In this document: positions 11,398 to 18,070 of the stretch, piece after piece
Layout: each line of letters opens with the position of its first letter
Position numbering within the stretch: the stretch's first letter is position 1
Assembly (NCBI GenBank): GCA_022800215.1
Contig: JAAWPV010000081.1
Coordinates: 1 to 56,242, forward strand
Source of the DNA: Oscillospiraceae bacterium
GTDB taxonomy: Bacteria; Bacillota; Clostridia; Oscillospirales; Oscillospiraceae
Direction of reading: 5' to 3'
DNA length: 56,242 nucleotides
The notes under the pieces: model-generated
What the model was told of the DNA's origin: nothing
Database searches by the model: none
The model's input: the letters and a program-made list of their open reading frames with translations, nothing else
Program-made: the position numbers and the translations under genes

Positions 11398-11931
11398 ATG
11401 CCCCCAATTATTCCATATAATAGAGCCGCCGCGATCACTTATGCACACCGCTGGGCCTTCGGCCGTAATCCGCTTTTTTACGACTATGAAGAGATCGGCG
11501 GTGATTGTACCAACTTTGCTTCTCAATGTCTCTATGCTGGAACAGGAATTATGAATTTTAAGCCAACTTTTGGTTGGTACTATATCAATGCCAATGAAAA
11601 GGCACCCGCTTGGACCGGAGTTGAATATTTTTATAACTTTCTTACGCGAGAAGAACAATCACCCGGACCATTCGCGCAAGAAGTTTCAATCGAAAAACTG
11701 CTCCCTGGAGATTTCCTTCAGTTCAATTTTAAAGGCGAAATCTTTTCACATACTCCCATTATTGTGGAAATTAACGGCAATCCTACCCCTGAAAATATCC
11801 TGGTTGCCGCCCACTCATATGATGCTGACTATCGGCCTCTAAGTACTTATACTTATCAGCAAATTCGATATCTGCACATTTTAGGTGCTTTTCCGCAAAA
11901 TGCACCTAATCTTCCGACTCCTGCGGTATAG
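11398..11931 (+). CDS. Amidase-domain protein (Amidase_6-like, CHAP-type papain fold)
   Basis: 177 aa, no signal peptide. It starts with IPYNRAAAITYAHRWAFGRNP and has the family hallmark GGDCTNFASQCLYAGTG, with Cys near residue 38 as the likely nucleophile. A histidine occurs in FSHTPIIVEI and another in VAAHSYDADY. This domain often occurs in sporulating Firmicutes as a wall or peptide hydrolase; the substrate is unknown. The start follows AAAGGAGAG. Its last 26 bases overlap the 3' end of the convergent xer gene. Confidence 0.8.
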   Translation: MPPIIPYNRAAAITYAHRWAFGRNPLFYDYEEIGGDCTNFASQCLYAGTGIMNFKPTFGWYYINANEKAPAWTGVEYFYNFLTREEQSPGPFAQEVSIEKLLPGDFLQFNFKGEIFSHTPIIVEINGNPTPENILVAAHSYDADYRPLSTYTYQQIRYLHILGAFPQNAPNLPTPAV

Positions 11932-12988
11932 AGGACTTTTTCTTAGAGGGCGGGTTAACCTTTCCTAAGGGATTTGCTTTTGCAGCCAGACGTAGATTTT
12001 CATTGTCAATATGAGTATAGATTTGAGTCGTGTTCAAATTGTCGTGCCCTAAGACCTCTTGCAGCGTACGAACATCCACGCCGTTCTGAAGCATCAACGT
12101 AGCCGCAGTATGCCGCAGCTTGTGAGGAGAGTACTGTGAAGCATCCAACCCAGCCTTTAATAGGTATTTTTTGACCAATTTTTCTACCGCCGCCTTAGAT
12201 ATTCTGGTCCGACGTCTGCTGAGAAACAACGCCCGCAGATCAATAGGCTGCATAGTATCCCGAACATCCAGGTAATCCTGGAGCGAGTGAATACAGGCGT
12301 CATTTAAGTACAAAATCCGTTCTTTATTGCCTTTACCCAAAACACGAAGTTGATCTCCTCGAACATCTGTTTTGTTTAGTCCAATCAGTTCAGAAATTCG
12401 AAGGCCACAATTCAAAAACAAAGTCAGGATACAACGATCTCGTTCCTGAAATGGACCATCGACACTTTCCAATAATTGGATAGAACTATTCAGGTCCAGG
12501 TACCTGGGTAAGGCTTTCTTCATTCTTGGGGAATCCAGATCCTGCATAGGGTTTTCGCTGATGAGCTTCGCTTTATTTGCCAAGTATTTGTAAAAAGAAC
12601 GAATCGCAGCAACCTTACGAGCTCTCGATGTTGCTTTTAATCCATATTCAGTTTGATCGCTGTTAGGGTGCTGTGCGCGATCTCTGCTCAGATAATTCAT
12701 ATAAGAATATACATCCGCAAGTGTGACAGACTGTATCAGCGCAAGATCTATATCATTAATTTCAATAGAGTCGAACTCAGCTGAACGTGGTACTAAATTT
12801 TTTTCTATCTTGATATAACGGAAGAAATTCCGAAGATCCAAAAAATATTCATCTACGGTTCTTTTTGAATGACCTTGAATTGCTTCATGATAAGTGAGAA
12901 AGTCCTGCAATATAGGCGGTGCATCTATACGATAATCCAATAATATTGAGAAAGCAGCCCTATAATGGGAGAAATCTCCCCCTTCCAA
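11906..12988 (-). CDS. Xer-type tyrosine recombinase, probably chromosomal
   Basis: Up to 360 aa. N-terminal SAM-like core-binding domain (APPILQDFLTYHEAIQGHSK onward) and a C-terminal catalytic domain. The full catalytic set is visible: Arg in NCGLRISEL, Lys in GKGNKER, His and Arg in HKLRHTAAT, His in LGHDNLN, Tyr in TQIYTHI. It resembles the stand-alone XerC/XerD-like proteins common in Oscillospiraceae. It lies outside the two att repeats and points the same way as radA, so I take it as a host gene next to the prophage. The start is uncertain: TTG at 12988 is the most upstream likely codon, inside an inverted repeat and without a good ribosome site. Insertion may have altered its 5' end. 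Confidence 0.85.
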   Translation of the reverse strand: MEGGDFSHYRAAFSILLDYRIDAPPILQDFLTYHEAIQGHSKRTVDEYFLDLRNFFRYIKIEKNLVPRSAEFDSIEINDIDLALIQSVTLADVYSYMNYLSRDRAQHPNSDQTEYGLKATSRARKVAAIRSFYKYLANKAKLISENPMQDLDSPRMKKALPRYLDLNSSIQLLESVDGPFQERDRCILTLFLNCGLRISELIGLNKTDVRGDQLRVLGKGNKERILYLNDACIHSLQDYLDVRDTMQPIDLRALFLSRRRTRISKAAVEKLVKKYLLKAGLDASQYSPHKLRHTAATLMLQNGVDVRTLQEVLGHDNLNTTQIYTHIDNENLRLAAKANPLGKVNPPSKKKSSIPQESED

Positions 12989-13020
12989 GTAAACAAAATT
13001 TTTATTTTGTTTACTTGGAA
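12983..13020. repeat. Perfect 17-bp inverted repeat at the xer start / left prophage junction
   Basis: TTCCAAGTAAACAAAAT, a 4-nt loop TTTT, then the exact reverse complement ATTTTGTTTACTTGGAA. The right arm is also the left part of the att direct repeat. Opposed arms around a short spacer are the layout of a Xer core site (dif-like), but the sequence could also form a hairpin in the xer transcript. Confidence 0.85.
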
Positions 13021-13033
13021 ATCTGCTTTCATA
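13005..13033. repeat. Left attachment-site repeat (attL)
   Basis: The 29 bases TTTTGTTTACTTGGAAATCT...TTTCATA recur at 18778-18806 with one C/T difference, then continue with a shared CCTCC. The stop codon of the phage rep gene lies inside this repeat. Confidence 0.82.
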
Positions 13034-13769
13034 CCTCCTTTCCCCTAATTTCTAAGAGTTCAAAACGGCCCCATTGGCTTTCCGTGACCTTCTTATAGGC
13101 GGCCTGATTGTATATCTCGCAATACTCAACTTCAGACAATTCAAGATAATCAACCTCAGGCCGTTTTAAGGAACGTGAAGCCCAATAAGACTTTTTACCA
13201 GCCGGGACACAATCTTCCTTAGTGATGTACTTTGCAACATAAGAAGCCGCTCGGGCCAAATCATCAATGGCGGTCGCAGTAGTAAAACCGTATTCATAGA
13301 TAGATATATTATAAATCTGACGGCCTTTGTCGTCAAGCATTAGCTTTCCATAAGGATTTTTAGCCGGGACTACTGGCAACTTGCCCAATACTACACCATG
13401 AAAATGATACCTTCCACTCTCGTGAAGTTCAGGAACAAGGACATATAATAGCCCTCTATCTCTCAATTTTTGTGTAAATCGCTTCATGTACTCTACGCAC
13501 TCATCATAATCAAAAGAATTAACCTTTTCCGGGTCAAATGTAAGAGTTATAAACCATGTAAAGGGATTACACCGTATGAGATCATAAATAATCTGTATAG
13601 CCCTTTTTCGGGCGTCCTCTTTATTCTTTTCAGGATCTCCCCCGCCCTTTTTCGTTTTCTTCTTATTCTCTGTAAAGCTCTTTTCCTTTGCATTGCTATA
13701 AAACATATATTGTTGCGTACCATCTAAAAACGTTTTCCGCCGAACATTATAATTGATACGCTTTTCCAT
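13029..13769 (-). CDS. Phage replication initiator, HUH endonuclease (rolling circle)
   Basis: 246 aa. Nicks the phage origin to start rolling-circle replication of the single-stranded genome. The three Rep motifs are in order: motif 1 WFITLTFDP (residues 72-80), motif 2 with the metal-binding HFH in RYHFHGVV (122-124), and motif 3 ASYVAKYITK with candidate catalytic tyrosines at 177 and 181. A basic, Lys-rich stretch lies at 29-50. Start ATG after AAAGGAG. Its stop codon falls within the attL repeat, so the same 3' end is used in the circular phage. Last gene of the minus-strand operon. Confidence 0.9.
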   Translation of the reverse strand: MEKRINYNVRRKTFLDGTQQYMFYSNAKEKSFTENKKKTKKGGGDPEKNKEDARKRAIQIIYDLIRCNPFTWFITLTFDPEKVNSFDYDECVEYMKRFTQKLRDRGLLYVLVPELHESGRYHFHGVVLGKLPVVPAKNPYGKLMLDDKGRQIYNISIYEYGFTTATAIDDLARAASYVAKYITKEDCVPAGKKSYWASRSLKRPEVDYLELSEVEYCEIYNQAAYKKVTESQWGRFELLEIRGKEV

Positions 13770-13773
13770 GGCC

Positions 13774-14055
13774 CTACTCCTTTAGGCCAAGGAACGGAAT
13801 CTTTTTAAAGACAAACCAAACAAACGATATGATAAAATAGGCCGCATTTGCGGCAATAACTAATTGAAGCACTACGCCAATCACGCCAAAAGCAGTATTA
13901 CCAATGAAAAGATGTATCAAGTCCAAGCCATCATTGAGATATGAGACAACCGCATTAAAGATGTTAATTACAGTATCCGGAAACTGCGGCAACTCAAAGA
14001 CAAAGAGTATACCAATTAAGCCCAAAATGATATTTGCAAGAGCAGATATCAACAT
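13774..14055 (-). CDS. Small polytopic membrane protein, pVI-like minor coat candidate
   Basis: 93 aa with about three hydrophobic segments (roughly residues 3-22, 50-75 and 72-86) and a short basic C-terminus (FKKIPFLG). Position between the pIII-like gene and rep, and the size, fit gene VI of filamentous phages, which caps the virion with pIII. There is no specific motif; the assignment is by position and topology. Ribosome site GGGGAGGAA, and 2 bp from the preceding gene. Confidence 0.68.
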   Translation of the reverse strand: MLISALANIILGLIGILFVFELPQFPDTVINIFNAVVSYLNDGLDLIHLFIGNTAFGVIGVVLQLVIAANAAYFIISFVWFVFKKIPFLGLKE

Positions 14056-14057
14056 TT

Positions 14058-15524
14058 CTATTCCTCCCCTCCGCCACCCCGGAGAAAGTCAAAATAGGAC
14101 TTTCCGGAGATAAAGGCAAAAAACATATGCTCAAACAAATTAACAGCACCCAAGACACAGACAATAGAAACGATAGTACCCAAAGGCGCTCTAAGTACTG
14201 CCATAAGCTGGTTGTCAAAGTCTATTACTTGCGGCTCAACGACGTGATAAGTCTCTCCCAGCATATCAAACGAAATGCCCGGAAATCTAAATGTATAATC
14301 CTTATGAGAAGCCCAGCCGCCAATCAGTGTAGACCACACATTTTCCAACATCTGGTAAGACTGATATACAAAACCGAACTTTGTTTCACACAGTTCTTTC
14401 CACTTATCATGAATAGCGTCTAATTCATCCGTAGAGGGCACAAAAAGCAGTTGTAGACCGTCCGAAATAGCAGTCCATATCTTATCTGGCAACCCCGCAA
14501 TAGCAGTTACAATGTTGCCGATACTCTGCACAATCGTGCCAAGACCAGAAGCAATAGACCTGACTAACTCAATAAGACCACCAAGAAGACCATTCGTTTC
14601 TTTTACTGCCTCAGTAGTTTGATCCACAGAACCCACAACATCCCCAGTTGATGCTTGTGAACCAGTTGCAACAACTCCATCATTCATAGCAACCTTCACA
14701 TGACAAGCAGACGTAGAATGAGAAGAGAACTTATAAAAAAATGGAGAAAAATAAAACCTATAACCATAAGAATTTACTACGCCAATACCTGACAAAGAAA
14801 CAGTTTCCGCAATCATAGGCGGAGTATTATCTTCAATCGCATATTTCTTACCAACTGGCTTACCATTGATAATGAGCTGAACCGCAACAGGGTATAACTG
14901 AACAGTAGAAGTATATTGAAAATCAAGCCGACAAAAAGTCCGACCAGCAAATTTAATTACACTTTGGTTTGTAGAATTCCAAAACCCATCGTCAGAAGTA
15001 TTTTCAACAAAATAATCTAAATGAAAACCACCCGCAGAAGCAAGAGCGGGCTTATACGGTGAACTTGCATAATTAAAAGATAAGCTATCGAGTGTATAAT
15101 ATTGATCCGTACGATTACCAAGACCACGCTTCGAAGGAGCAAAAGAACCGTCTACACGGTGCCAAGTAACAGGAAGTGAAGAAGAACTGGAAGAGCCATA
15201 AGTTATAGCAGGAGAAATAGAAAAATACCGACTTCTTTCAGTAGGTAAAATATAGGGAGAAAAATCCTCTTCCCCGCTGGCTTGCTCTTCATCTGGGACA
15301 GGTTCGGGAGAAAGCTCCACCTCTTCCCCGCTTTCGGCTGCCGAAATACCAACGTCACCGGGACCCATGCTTTCAAGGGCACCAGTTATATTATTAAAAT
15401 CCTCCCAAGGGTCTGCGCCCTGTAAAATGTCCTCAAGGCTCCCGGCCCCGTATGCTACGCCAGAGAGCATTGAGCAAACCAAACACAAAGAACACGCAAC
15501 CGCAAATACACGCCGCTTGAACAT
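14058..15524 (-). CDS. Large phage surface protein, pIII-like adsorption/tip candidate
   Basis: About 488 aa from the ATG at 15524, chosen for the AGGAGGG 9 nt upstream. Signal peptide (FAVACSLCLVCSMLSGVAYG, then cleavage near AYG-AG), an acidic Glu/Pro-rich linker (ELSPEPVPDEEQ), a Ser/Gly/Thr-rich extracellular region, an amphipathic stretch (SIASGLGTIVQSIGNIVTAI) and a C-terminal membrane anchor (APLGTIVSIVCVLGAVNLFE) before GGGGEE. This is the architecture expected of a virion tip and receptor-binding protein. The receptor is unknown. The first 92 bases overlap the upstream surface gene. Confidence 0.72.
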   Translation of the reverse strand: MFKRRVFAVACSLCLVCSMLSGVAYGAGSLEDILQGADPWEDFNNITGALESMGPGDVGISAAESGEEVELSPEPVPDEEQASGEEDFSPYILPTERSRYFSISPAITYGSSSSSSLPVTWHRVDGSFAPSKRGLGNRTDQYYTLDSLSFNYASSPYKPALASAGGFHLDYFVENTSDDGFWNSTNQSVIKFAGRTFCRLDFQYTSTVQLYPVAVQLIINGKPVGKKYAIEDNTPPMIAETVSLSGIGVVNSYGYRFYFSPFFYKFSSHSTSACHVKVAMNDGVVATGSQASTGDVVGSVDQTTEAVKETNGLLGGLIELVRSIASGLGTIVQSIGNIVTAIAGLPDKIWTAISDGLQLLFVPSTDELDAIHDKWKELCETKFGFVYQSYQMLENVWSTLIGGWASHKDYTFRFPGISFDMLGETYHVVEPQVIDFDNQLMAVLRAPLGTIVSIVCVLGAVNLFEHMFFAFISGKSYFDFLRGGGGEE

Positions 15525-16065
15525 ATTCCCTTTCCCTCCTTCCACTCTCTAATTGTGGGTAGTCTCCCAAATCCGACCATACAAGATAGTTGCCCGGCGC
15601 CAAAGAAAAGTTGCTATCTGTACTCTGGCTGTATGTAGCCTGAGAGCTACCCCCCGAGTAGGTATTATATTGGACAAGCTGGACCGAGGGAGCACGAAAA
15701 CGGCCCCCTTCATACACAAGCTCCCGGCTATGCGCAAGCATATAGCTATATTGGCCCGAACGCCAATACACGTAATGATCACCATAATCAAACTTACTAA
15801 CAATACCTTCCATGATAGCCACGTTATTACTTCCCACACCATAATTGGAAGGGATACTATGGCTACTAAAAGGCATAATTCCGCCATCATCAGATATAGT
15901 ATTATCATTATCTATCACCTCGGGGCCGTTATACGGTACGTATTCCACCGCCAAGACCGTGTTTGAGAACGCCGGGAGTAGTGTCAGCGTAAGGCATAGG
16001 AGCAGGAGCCATCTTACGGCCTTGCCACTCCTTCTTGTAACGGTGCATCTTCGCAAAAGTGTCAT
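15433..16065 (-). CDS. Second phage signal-peptide surface protein with C-terminal anchor
   Basis: About 210 aa. Basic N-terminus, hydrophobic core WLLLLCLTLTLLPAF and cleavage near VLA-VEY, then a Tyr/Ser-rich extracellular part (YNTYSGGSSQATYSQSTDSN) and a final membrane span (CICGCVFFVFGLLNAL) with a basic tail. No family recognised; it may be a minor coat or adsorption partner. It overlaps zot by 137 bp and the pIII-like gene by 92 bp in other frames. The start is uncertain: ATG at 16065 is preferred; the frame is open to 16134. Confidence 0.6.
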   Translation of the reverse strand: MTLLRRCTVTRRSGKAVRWLLLLCLTLTLLPAFSNTVLAVEYVPYNGPEVIDNDNTISDDGGIMPFSSHSIPSNYGVGSNNVAIMEGIVSKFDYGDHYVYWRSGQYSYMLAHSRELVYEGGRFRAPSVQLVQYNTYSGGSSQATYSQSTDSNFSLAPGNYLVWSDLGDYPQLESGRREREYVQAACICGCVFFVFGLLNALWRSIRGREP

Positions 16066-16690
16066 AACTCCCGTAAAGTTCCGGAGTATGAAACCAGTAG
16101 TAATTCCCTTTGATTTCTGCATCAAGTTTCCCATCCTTTTCCGTGGCAGTAGTGCCGTCTATTTCTGTGTTGTGCTGGATAAGACCAAAGAAGTTTTGGC
16201 AAAGCACAACACGGCGAATTTGTTCCCGGAGAGGTTTAGCAAGGCGCATATACACTTGTGACGTGCCCACAATGTGCTTGCGCTGTTTCCTCTGCTGGGC
16301 AAACTCGGTCATTTCCTCTATGGAGATACTTTTACTTTCCAGACTGTTCCATTCCAAATGAATCTCGTCTATGAGGTATAGAACGCCCTCCATGCCGTTT
16401 TGAATGTCCGAGAGGGATACTATACCATCATAAGGAATAACCTCTGTATCAGGCGGTAAACCCTCAATATCGACATTTGTAACAAACTTACACTTTGGAT
16501 ATTTAGCAAGAACCTTTCTACAATACTGGACGGCTGAAAGGGTCTTACCGCTCCCTTGAGGGCCACAGAAAATCATAAGACCCTCCGGGTCGAAATAAGT
16601 AGGGTTGTTTATTTTGAACTCTGCTTTATATTTGAGAGTGCGAAACAAGTTATCTGGATTGAGACTACCTTTCATCATAGGAGACTTCAT
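15929..16690 (-). CDS. zot: Zot/pI-type virion assembly ATPase
   Basis: 253 aa. Inner-membrane-associated ATPase that drives filamentous phage extrusion. Walker A GPQGSGKT (residues 43-50), Walker B VLYLIDEIH (103-111), then the Zot-family stretch FAQQRKQRKHIVGTSQ. The protein ends soon after the ATPase domain and shows no C-terminal membrane span or periplasmic domain. Classical pI and Zot carry both, so this one is short. That may relate to a monoderm host, or the anchor may be supplied by the overlapping surface protein. Strong ribosome site AAAGGAGG. Confidence 0.9.
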   Translation of the reverse strand: MKSPMMKGSLNPDNLFRTLKYKAEFKINNPTYFDPEGLMIFCGPQGSGKTLSAVQYCRKVLAKYPKCKFVTNVDIEGLPPDTEVIPYDGIVSLSDIQNGMEGVLYLIDEIHLEWNSLESKSISIEEMTEFAQQRKQRKHIVGTSQVYMRLAKPLREQIRRVVLCQNFFGLIQHNTEIDGTTATEKDGKLDAEIKGNYYWFHTPELYGSYDTFAKMHRYKKEWQGRKMAPAPMPYADTTPGVLKHGLGGGIRTV

Positions 16691-16721
16691 CCCTATAACC
16701 TCCTTTCTGGGTGTTTAAGGG

Positions 16722-16736
16722 TGGCCCTTTGGGCCA
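16722..16736 (-). terminator. Short hairpin between coat genes and zot
   Basis: TGGCCC and GGGCCA around a 3-nt loop, inside a region with a repeated TTAAGGG. There is no clear U tract. A leaky stop at this point would favour coat-protein mRNA over zot, as in Ff phages; that role is inferred. Confidence 0.4.
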
Positions 16737-16767
16737 TTAAGGGCGGATTTCAAGCCCTCCGGGCATG

Positions 16768-16911
16768 TCAAATACGGAACGTCAACCTACCACCGAAAAC
16801 GGCAGAAAGGAAGGACGTAACAATTAGTTGACCGGCCCAGAACACAAACGCCACTGGCAAAGCAATGTGCAGCATATCGACGTATAAAGACACGATTGGC
16901 GCAATTTCCAT
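16768..16911 (-). CDS. 47-aa phage membrane protein, minor coat candidate
   Basis: Short gene starting ATG at 16911 after TATGAAAGGAGTATACC, a strong ribosome site. The product begins MEIAPIVSLYVDMLHIALPV, continues with one membrane span (AFVFWAGQLIVTSFL) and ends in a short basic tail (GGRLTFRI). Size and place, between the main coat candidate and zot, fit a pVII/pIX-type tip protein or a second coat protein. There is no sequence family to prove it. Confidence 0.68.
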   Translation of the reverse strand: MEIAPIVSLYVDMLHIALPVAFVFWAGQLIVTSFLSAVFGGRLTFRI

Positions 16912-16978
16912 GGTATACTCCTTTCATAAAAACAAGGGCCAGAGCCGAAGCCCCAGCCCCTGCGGGTAGGTTTTGCCG

Positions 16979-17170
16979 TCAAATCTTGAGACGGCCTTTC
17001 TTCACAGCCGCCATAATTGCGGAAGCGGCCTTTCTCGCACCCCACCAGAAAAGCACAAAGACGATGGTAACGCCAGTGATTCCAGCGAGAATCGCAATAA
17101 TCGAAGTGGGAGAGACAACGCCAGTAATAGCGTCAATGATGGGCTTGAGGTCAGCAAAGCTGAAAGACAA
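16979..17170 (-). CDS. Major coat protein (pVIII-like) candidate
   Basis: 63 aa. Polar or acidic N-terminus (SFADLKPIIDAITG), one membrane span (about residues 24-44, SIIAILAGITGVTIVFVLFW) and a basic C-terminus (ARKAASAIMAAVKKGRLKI). That is the classical layout of the inovirus major coat: the span packs in the virion and the basic tail faces the DNA. No separate signal peptide is seen. There is no ATG in frame; TTG at 17170 is the first usable codon, and the only good ribosome site (AAAGGAGG) lies about 20 nt upstream of it, so the start is uncertain. Confidence 0.72.
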   Translation of the reverse strand: MSFSFADLKPIIDAITGVVSPTSIIAILAGITGVTIVFVLFWWGARKAASAIMAAVKKGRLKI

Positions 17171-17229
17171 TGCGGGAGTAGTTGTGTGTCATTCCTCCTT
17201 TCCGAAATTGTAAAGTCGGCCGGACTTTC

Positions 17230-17303
17230 TGGGTCTGGGACTGGGAATCGAACCCAGGGCACCGCATCACAAAAGCGGTATGTTACCTCTACACCATCCC
17301 AGG
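17230..17303 (-). tRNA. tRNA-like gene inside the prophage, isotype uncertain
   Basis: The minus strand folds as a cloverleaf: acceptor CCTGGGA with TCCCAGA (six pairs, C1-A72 mismatch), D stem GTGT/ACAT with loop AGAGGTA, a T arm CTGGG-TTCGATT-CCCAG that fits consensus, and an encoded CCA end after C73. The anticodon arm is odd. A normal 7-nt loop gives TTTGTGA, anticodon TGT (Thr), but needs a T-T pair at the stem base and has G37. A 9-nt loop gives a perfect 5-bp stem ACCGC/GCGGT. GTG (His) is also possible, and C73 is typical of tRNA-His, but G-1 is missing. It lies in the phage operon between the coat and coiled-coil genes. Confidence 0.7.
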
Positions 17304-17310
17304 ATATAGA

Positions 17311-17375
17311 GCCGGGGCTATCGGGGACCGCTCCCCGCAAGGCCAATCTGCTTTCACATAGACAGTAGCCCCGGC
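17311..17375. other. Nested hairpin next to the phage tRNA, with an att-like 12-mer
   Basis: Perfect 10-bp outer stem (GCCGGGGCTA at 17311-17320 with TAGCCCCGGC at 17366-17375) enclosing a 6-bp hairpin (CGGGGA 17322-17327, TCCCCG 17332-17337). The loop carries AATCTGCTTTCA (17345-17356), identical to 12 bases of the att repeats. It fills the gap between the tRNA and the coiled-coil gene. It could be a replication origin, a packaging signal or an RNA processing structure. Confidence 0.55.
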
Positions 17376-17390
17376 TTGTAGAAGTGGCGG

Positions 17391-17621
17391 CTATTCTTTA
17401 GCCGCATATTGCTTCAAGACCTCACGGTATGGTATACCATGCTCTTTGAGCAGATCTTGAAGTTCAAGGTTAATAGCACATTCACACCGATAAAGGAACT
17501 CTATACGGTTATACTCTTGTTGGAGGTAGTCCTTCTCCCCCGTTAACTGCTTGACTTGTTCACGGAGACTGACTATTTCATCCGAGGGAGTAAGGACTAC
17601 TTCCAACCTGGGCCATCTCAT
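17391..17621 (-). CDS. Small phage protein with coiled coil, unknown function
   Basis: 76 aa. Residues about 12-45 (SDEIVSLREQVKQLTGEKDY onward) form a likely coiled coil with heptad hydrophobics. Two Cys lie in FLYRCECAIN. It overlaps the stop of the preceding gene by 4 bp, so it is translated together with the ssDNA-binding candidate. A role in replication or as a small regulator is possible. Not recognised. Confidence 0.65.
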   Translation of the reverse strand: MRWPRLEVVLTPSDEIVSLREQVKQLTGEKDYLQQEYNRIEFLYRCECAINLELQDLLKEHGIPYREVLKQYAAKE

Positions 17622-17878
17622 TTCGTCTTATTGACAGACACAAGGCCCAAGCGGTAAAGCTTATCTTTGGGGCGCAGAACAAACTGGACATCCACCAAAT
17701 CGCCCATTTGGAGACCGGAGAGAGCGGAAACGATCTCAGTGTTGGTCCCCATCACATTGACCGACACAGGAACATTGCCCATAGGGTCAAAGAAGGAAAC
17801 CGCATAGTAAACGCTGTTGTCCGTACTGATAATGTTCTGCTGAACACCGAGATAGTGAAGCTTTTTGCCGAAATTCAT
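17618..17878 (-). CDS. Candidate phage single-stranded DNA-binding protein (pV-like)
   Basis: 86 aa, predicted all-beta: VYYAVSFFDPMGNVPVSVNV, then LQMGDLVDVQFVLRPKDKLYRLGLVSV. The pattern (small OB-like barrel, a GD.VDV.F strand, basic-aromatic hairpin) and the place in the early module match filamentous-phage ssDNA-binding proteins, which coat new single strands before packaging. The family match is by shape and position only. Confidence 0.6.
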   Translation of the reverse strand: MNFGKKLHYLGVQQNIISTDNSVYYAVSFFDPMGNVPVSVNVMGTNTEIVSALSGLQMGDLVDVQFVLRPKDKLYRLGLVSVNKTK

Positions 17879-17881
17879 GAT

Positions 17882-18070
17882 TTAGTCCTCCTCTACTTTA
17901 ATAAGGTCGTATTTTCCGAAATCCAAGAACTCGCCCTCTTCCAAGGGCTTATCTGCATAAACAAGGAAAAAACAAGGTCCCTTCCCCTTGATGTACTGAA
18001 CCATGACGGAAAGAACACCGTCCCGGTAAATCGTAGGGCCACCGCCCTTTTCAGTGAATGTAAGTTTCAT
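17882..18070 (-). CDS. Small phage early protein, unknown function
   Basis: 62 aa, acidic C-terminus (KYDLIKVEED), with a beta-rich middle (GVLSVMVQYIKGKGPCFFLV). The ATG overlaps the TGA of the upstream 57-aa gene (ATGA), and the ssDNA-binding candidate follows after 3 bp. Not recognised. Confidence 0.65.
   Translation of the reverse strand: MKLTFTEKGGGPTIYRDGVLSVMVQYIKGKGPCFFLVYADKPLEEGEFLDFGKYDLIKVEED

Noticed and set aside
11906-12988. Recombinase as the phage's own integrase
   Set aside because: It lies outside the direct repeats, overlaps a chromosomal gene end and resembles stand-alone chromosomal Xer proteins. Not fully excluded, so the test is given in the findings.
15549-15908. 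119-codon frame inside the second surface protein gene
   Set aside because: Different frame of the same strand with no ribosome site; the longer frame has signal peptide and anchor.
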